A program made the translations under genes and the position numbers. This document shows positions 6,875 through 10,006 of a DNA stretch of 10,006 nucleotides, in pieces. Under the pieces are notes generated by a model. The model was not told the origin of the DNA and made no database searches. It was given only the letters and a program-made list of their open reading frames with translations. The stretch spans positions 1 through 10,006 of the forward strand of contig PEYP01000002.1 of the NCBI GenBank assembly GCA_002774315.1, given 5' to 3'. The first letter of the stretch is position 1, and each line of letters begins with the position of its first letter. The DNA comes from Candidatus Stahliibacteriota bacterium CG08_land_8_20_14_0_20_40_26 (GTDB lineage: Bacteria; Hydrothermota; UBA3073).

Positions 6875-8859
6875 ATATTTGGTTTCTCCATTTTAGTTTT
6901 CTCAAATACACTCTCCTCTGATAGTTTTAACCTTTGATCAGCAGCATGCAATATCATTTTAAGCATTTCAGTATACGACATCCCTGCAATTTTTGCCATC
7001 TTGGCAAGATGACCATCCCAGCACCACCCCGGATTTGGATTCACCTCGAGTAGTTTCGGATTGCTTTCTGAATCAAGCCTCCAATCAAATCGGGAGTAAT
7101 CCCTACATTCAAGCCGTTCAAATAGTTTTAAACAGCGTTCAACAATGAATTTTTCCGTTTCCTCCGGTAGTTTGGATGGAATTGACCGTAGATTACAATA
7201 AGGCGAATCTGGGAGCCACTTAGCCTCATATCCACAGATCTTCGGAAGTCCCTCTGGGAGCATTGAGTAATCTTCCTCGATAATCGGTAATACAGTATAG
7301 ACCTCGGGGGGATTTCCTATAATCCCCACACTTAAGTCTCTCCCGGTAAGGAATTCTTCAACAAGAATGGGTTTATCACAGCCAAATCTCTCTCTAATTT
7401 CTGAAATAGCATTGACAAGTTCCTCAAAGTTGTTTGTCACACTCCTTTGAGTGATCCCAAAACTGGAATCCCCGAAGTTTGGTTTTACGATGACAGGAAA
7501 ACCAAACGGAAGTTCAAAAGTTGTATCTTCTGGCTTTATGAAAAAGGCTTCGGGCACAGGAATCCCCATCTCTTGGGCGATGCCGCGCACCAATGATTTG
7601 TCGTAGCAGTAAGCAAGGCATTGAGGTCCAGATCCTGTATATGGAATCCCTATTATGTCCAGCAAAGCTGGCACATGTAGTTCTTCCCTTGCATCATTGG
7701 AATACCCTTCATCACACAGATTAAATACAATGTCTATTTTCCCCTTTTCTCTGATTTTAACAAGGTCTTGAACGAGGGTATCGTGATTGGCAAGGTATTT
7801 AAAACGATAATTTCCGGTCTGCTCCAATTCTCTCATTGCGCCTTTCAGTTGATCGATCGTATAGAGGTCATCGTCATCAAAGATACCTAAAGGCTTCAGG
7901 GGATCGGGTTTTGTGGGATCACCGAGGAGCACAACCGCATTTCTTAAGGTCATTTTTCTCTTGACTTTTATTGGTGTCCACTCTTTACGGACTACAGCGG
8001 TAACAATAATTCGCCTCTCCATCATCCCTAAATCCTGATTTCGCAGTGAATCAGGCGACATCGTACCATGTATAGTAATTTTGCTGAAGCCCGTTGTTTT
8101 CAGAAGTTCGCTCAGGCTGTCTTGTGTATATATTCTCTCGGCATAAAATTGATCCGCAATAATACCCTTTTCCACATGGGTAACCACTTCTCGTGAGATT
8201 ATACGCTGTTTGTCCAGTGAAAGTGAACGCTCCCGACAGACAAAATGCTTTTTGTCTATCCACTCCCAGGATCTGGGCTGAAAGCGTTCCCGTAAATACT
8301 CCCCATCCGCAACATCGATGAGAAGTCGTCCCCAGGGCTGGAGTACCCTTAAAACCTCTTGCAGAACTCTCATATCACCCCGGATCGTTTCAAAATAGCC
8401 AAAACTGTTTCCCAGGATCATCACCGCATCAAAGGTATCAGGTGGGTATGGGACTTTTCTTGCATCTCCTTCTCTAAATTTAACATTCAGACCCTCTTTT
8501 TTCGCCTGTGCTTTTGCCTTTTGAATCAAGTAGTGGGACCGATCCAAACTTTCAACATTTCGAAATCCCCGCCTTGCCAGTTCAAGAGAATGTCGTCCCT
8601 GTCCACAGCATAAATCCAAAATCTTATCTTCTGGTGATATCTTGAGAATTTCTGAGAATAGGTCAACTTCTTCTCTGGTGATGCGCTGATCATTCACCAC
8701 ATCTGCATCTGTTTTTAAGTAGATTGAATTGAAGATGCGTCGCCACCAATCGAGTTGTACATGCTCCTCTAAGTTAGGGACAGGCCCAAGGGGTTTGATA
8801 AGTCCCATGGTGGCTCTCCTCCTTTGCAGAGGTTCGGACTTGGATGATTGTCCTTTCAT
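6871..8859 (-). CDS. Methyltransferase / D-Ala-D-Ala-ligase-like ATP-grasp fusion protein
   Basis: Two enzymes are joined in 662 residues. Residues about 35-290 are a class I SAM-dependent methyltransferase: motif I ILDLCCGQGRHS (80-91), acidic end of strand 2 ESLDRS (103-108), GDARKVPY (131-138), FDAVMILGNSFGYF (143-156). Residues about 305-640 are an ATP-grasp ligase closest to D-alanine-D-alanine ligase: VPALLDIIGIPYTGSGP (396-412), KPNFGDSSFGI (459-469), EEFLTGRDLSVGI (501-513), and metal ligands D592, E605 and N607 within FDWRLD...KLLEVNPNPGW. The HGxxGEDG signature of true Ddl is replaced by NLCDEGYSNDAREE (380-393), so another amino acid or peptide is expected as substrate, not cell-wall D-Ala. 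It is followed by a coupled RimK-like ligase. Two ATGs, at 8859 and 8808, each have a strong ribosome binding site; the catalytic domains are unaffected by the choice. The 80-base AT-rich gap after tyrS could hold its own promoter. Confidence 0.9.
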   Translation of the reverse strand: MKGQSSKSEPLQRRRATMGLIKPLGPVPNLEEHVQLDWWRRIFNSIYLKTDADVVNDQRITREEVDLFSEILKISPEDKILDLCCGQGRHSLELARRGFRNVESLDRSHYLIQKAKAQAKKEGLNVKFREGDARKVPYPPDTFDAVMILGNSFGYFETIRGDMRVLQEVLRVLQPWGRLLIDVADGEYLRERFQPRSWEWIDKKHFVCRERSLSLDKQRIISREVVTHVEKGIIADQFYAERIYTQDSLSELLKTTGFSKITIHGTMSPDSLRNQDLGMMERRIIVTAVVRKEWTPIKVKRKMTLRNAVVLLGDPTKPDPLKPLGIFDDDDLYTIDQLKGAMRELEQTGNYRFKYLANHDTLVQDLVKIREKGKIDIVFNLCDEGYSNDAREELHVPALLDIIGIPYTGSGPQCLAYCYDKSLVRGIAQEMGIPVPEAFFIKPEDTTFELPFGFPVIVKPNFGDSSFGITQRSVTNNFEELVNAISEIRERFGCDKPILVEEFLTGRDLSVGIIGNPPEVYTVLPIIEEDYSMLPEGLPKICGYEAKWLPDSPYCNLRSIPSKLPEETEKFIVERCLKLFERLECRDYSRFDWRLDSESNPKLLEVNPNPGWCWDGHLAKMAKIAGMSYTEMLKMILHAADQRLKLSEESVFEKTKMEKPNI
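8817..8825 (-). promoter_or_regulatory. Internal Shine-Dalgarno for a second start of the fusion gene
   Basis: On the minus strand AAAGGAGGA lies 9 bases before an in-frame ATG at 8806-8808 (codon 18). It lies inside the coding sequence that begins at the upstream ATG. Either this is the true start, giving 645 residues, or two N-terminal forms are made. The first 17 residues (rich in S, K and R) are not part of the methyltransferase fold. Confidence 0.5.
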
Positions 8860-8866
8860 ACTTTTA

Positions 8867-8874
8867 TCCTCCTT
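8867..8874 (-). promoter_or_regulatory. Shine-Dalgarno for the upstream start of the fusion gene
   Basis: AAGGAGGA on the minus strand, 7 bases before the ATG at 8857-8859, is close to the ideal 16S complement. It supports the 662-residue form and is as strong as the internal site at 8817-8825. Confidence 0.65.
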
Positions 8875-8939
8875 ATGCCAAAGTTGCGTACAAGGTTTAA
8901 ACTATAAAAAAGTATAAAAATCTCTCTTAAAGAAAAAAT

Positions 8940-10006
8940 CTATTTCACCAATTTTATAAATCTCCTCTTCCCCACTCTCAATACACCACCTCTGTCAACC
9001 TCATAGTTCACATCTTTAATAACCTCTCCATCTAATTCAACTGCACCCTGGTTTATGAGTCTTCTTGCTTCACTGCCTGTTGTGGCAAATCCCACATTTT
9101 GAAGCAATCGCACTATCCAGATCTTTCCCTTAAGCGTATAACTACCAATGTCATCTGGGATGCCCTTCTCCCTGAAAATCCTTTCAAACTCCCTTTCTGC
9201 CTCAACCGCTGCTTTCTCTGAATGATACATCTTTACTATCTCTTTTGCAAGTCTTGCCTTCATATCCCTGGGATTAGCCCCAGATGCAAGTATTTCTTTT
9301 ATTTTTTCAATCTTCTCCTGTGGGAGGTCTGTACACAGTTCATAGTATTTCACTATAAGCGAATCAGGAATGGACATAATCTTGCCAAACATCTCACCCG
9401 GTGGGTTTTTTATTGAAATGTAGTTATTGTATGATTTACTCATCTTTTGTACACCATCAAGTCCTTCAAGCAAAGGCAGTATGATGCATATCTGGGGAGT
9501 CTTTTTAAACTCCCTCTGGAGTTCCCTTCCCATAAGAAGATTGAATGTCTGGTCGGTACCACCGAGTTCTATATCCGCATTTATAAAAACAGAATCATAT
9601 GCCTGAAAAATGGGATACAACAACTCATGAAGTGATATCGAGGTATTCTCTTTTAATCGCTTTTCAAAATCGTCTCTCTCTATAATCCTTGCAAGTGTCA
9701 CCTTCTGAGCAAGTCTAATTACATCAGTAGAGCTTAAGGGTGCACTCCACTCAGAGTTATATCTGAACTCTGTTCTTTCCGGTAGCAATATCGTAAATAT
9801 GTCCTCCTTGTATCTTGCCATATTGTTTTCTATCTCCTCATCCGTGAGAACGGGTCTTGTCTTTGACTCTCCTGATGGATCACCAATCTTCGCTGTAAAA
9901 TCGCCTATAACAAGAACTGCAATATGCCCGAGTTCCTGACATTGTCGGAGTTTCCTCAAGGGTACAGCAAATCCCAAATGAATATCTGGTCCTGTAGCAT
10001 CTATGC
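8940..10006 (-). CDS. tyrS: Tyrosyl-tRNA synthetase (partial, N-terminus outside window)
   Basis: TyrRS charges tRNA-Tyr with tyrosine in the cytosol. The frame is open to the right edge (IDATGPDIHLGFAVPLRKLR at the visible start), so roughly the first 35-40 residues are missing; the TTG at 9975-9977 encodes the leucine of HLGF and is not the start. Class I features are clear: the HIGH-type motif HLGF, IGDFTAKIGDPSGESKTRP, the tyrosine/tRNA region AYDSVFINADIELGGTDQTF (exact residues in the fold not mapped), and KMSKS in DGVQKMSKSYNNYI. A C-terminal S4 RNA-binding domain is seen in the last ~65 residues (LLQNVGFATTGSEARRLINQ, then GAVELDGEVI). The HLGF and SKTRP context fits the bacterial TyrRS type found in Thermus and similar organisms. 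It ends in TAG. Arginine codons are mostly AGA/AGG, as in recG and pgpA. The fusion gene follows after 80 bases. Confidence 0.95.
   Translation of the reverse strand, partial: IDATGPDIHLGFAVPLRKLRQCQELGHIAVLVIGDFTAKIGDPSGESKTRPVLTDEEIENNMARYKEDIFTILLPERTEFRYNSEWSAPLSSTDVIRLAQKVTLARIIERDDFEKRLKENTSISLHELLYPIFQAYDSVFINADIELGGTDQTFNLLMGRELQREFKKTPQICIILPLLEGLDGVQKMSKSYNNYISIKNPPGEMFGKIMSIPDSLIVKYYELCTDLPQEKIEKIKEILASGANPRDMKARLAKEIVKMYHSEKAAVEAEREFERIFREKGIPDDIGSYTLKGKIWIVRLLQNVGFATTGSEARRLINQGAVELDGEVIKDVNYEVDRGGVLRVGKRRFIKLVK

Overview
This window comes from a bacterium of moderate-to-low GC. Its housekeeping genes (recG, pgpA, tyrS) use mostly AGA/AGG for arginine. The partial gene at the left edge ends in a C-terminal sorting-type domain (YPNP start, basic end) like that of secreted proteins from Bacteroidota-like lineages and several uncultivated candidate phyla such as WOR-3. 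The short repeats between genes also resemble those of metagenome-derived genomes. The lineage is an inference and is not settled by the sequence.

Layout. Positions 1-440 (+) hold the end of a secreted repeat protein. Positions 457-576 are a repeat-rich spacer with a long imperfect hairpin. Positions 615-2672 (+) are a complete recG. Positions 2673-2838 separate convergent genes and contain compact hairpin elements. From 2839 to the right edge every gene is on the minus strand. In transcription order these are tyrS (partial at the right edge), a methyltransferase/ATP-grasp fusion, a RimK-like ATP-grasp ligase overlapping it by 4 bases, a badly damaged corA, a membrane protein with a TrkA_C domain, an MFS transporter, and pgpA.

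How the genes may work together. tyrS, recG and pgpA are ordinary core genes for translation, recombination repair and phospholipid synthesis. The five loci between tyrS and pgpA (about 3366-8859) look like an accessory block, with a more mixed arginine codon choice than the flanking genes. The most interesting unit is the two-gene ligase pair at 5975-8874. One 662-residue protein joins a SAM-dependent methyltransferase to a D-Ala-D-Ala-ligase-like ATP-grasp domain. It is translationally coupled to a second, RimK-like ATP-grasp enzyme. Two different carboxylate-amine ligases plus a methyltransferase suggest synthesis of a small, peptide-like, methylated compound or a peptide tag; neither substrate nor product can be read from the sequence.

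The second notable item is the corA remnant at 5588-5857. The first ~33 codons of a CorA Mg2+ channel are joined in frame to its last ~56 codons (two membrane helices with the GMN motif). About 260 residues are missing, and codon 3 is TGA, yet a strong ribosome binding site is still present.
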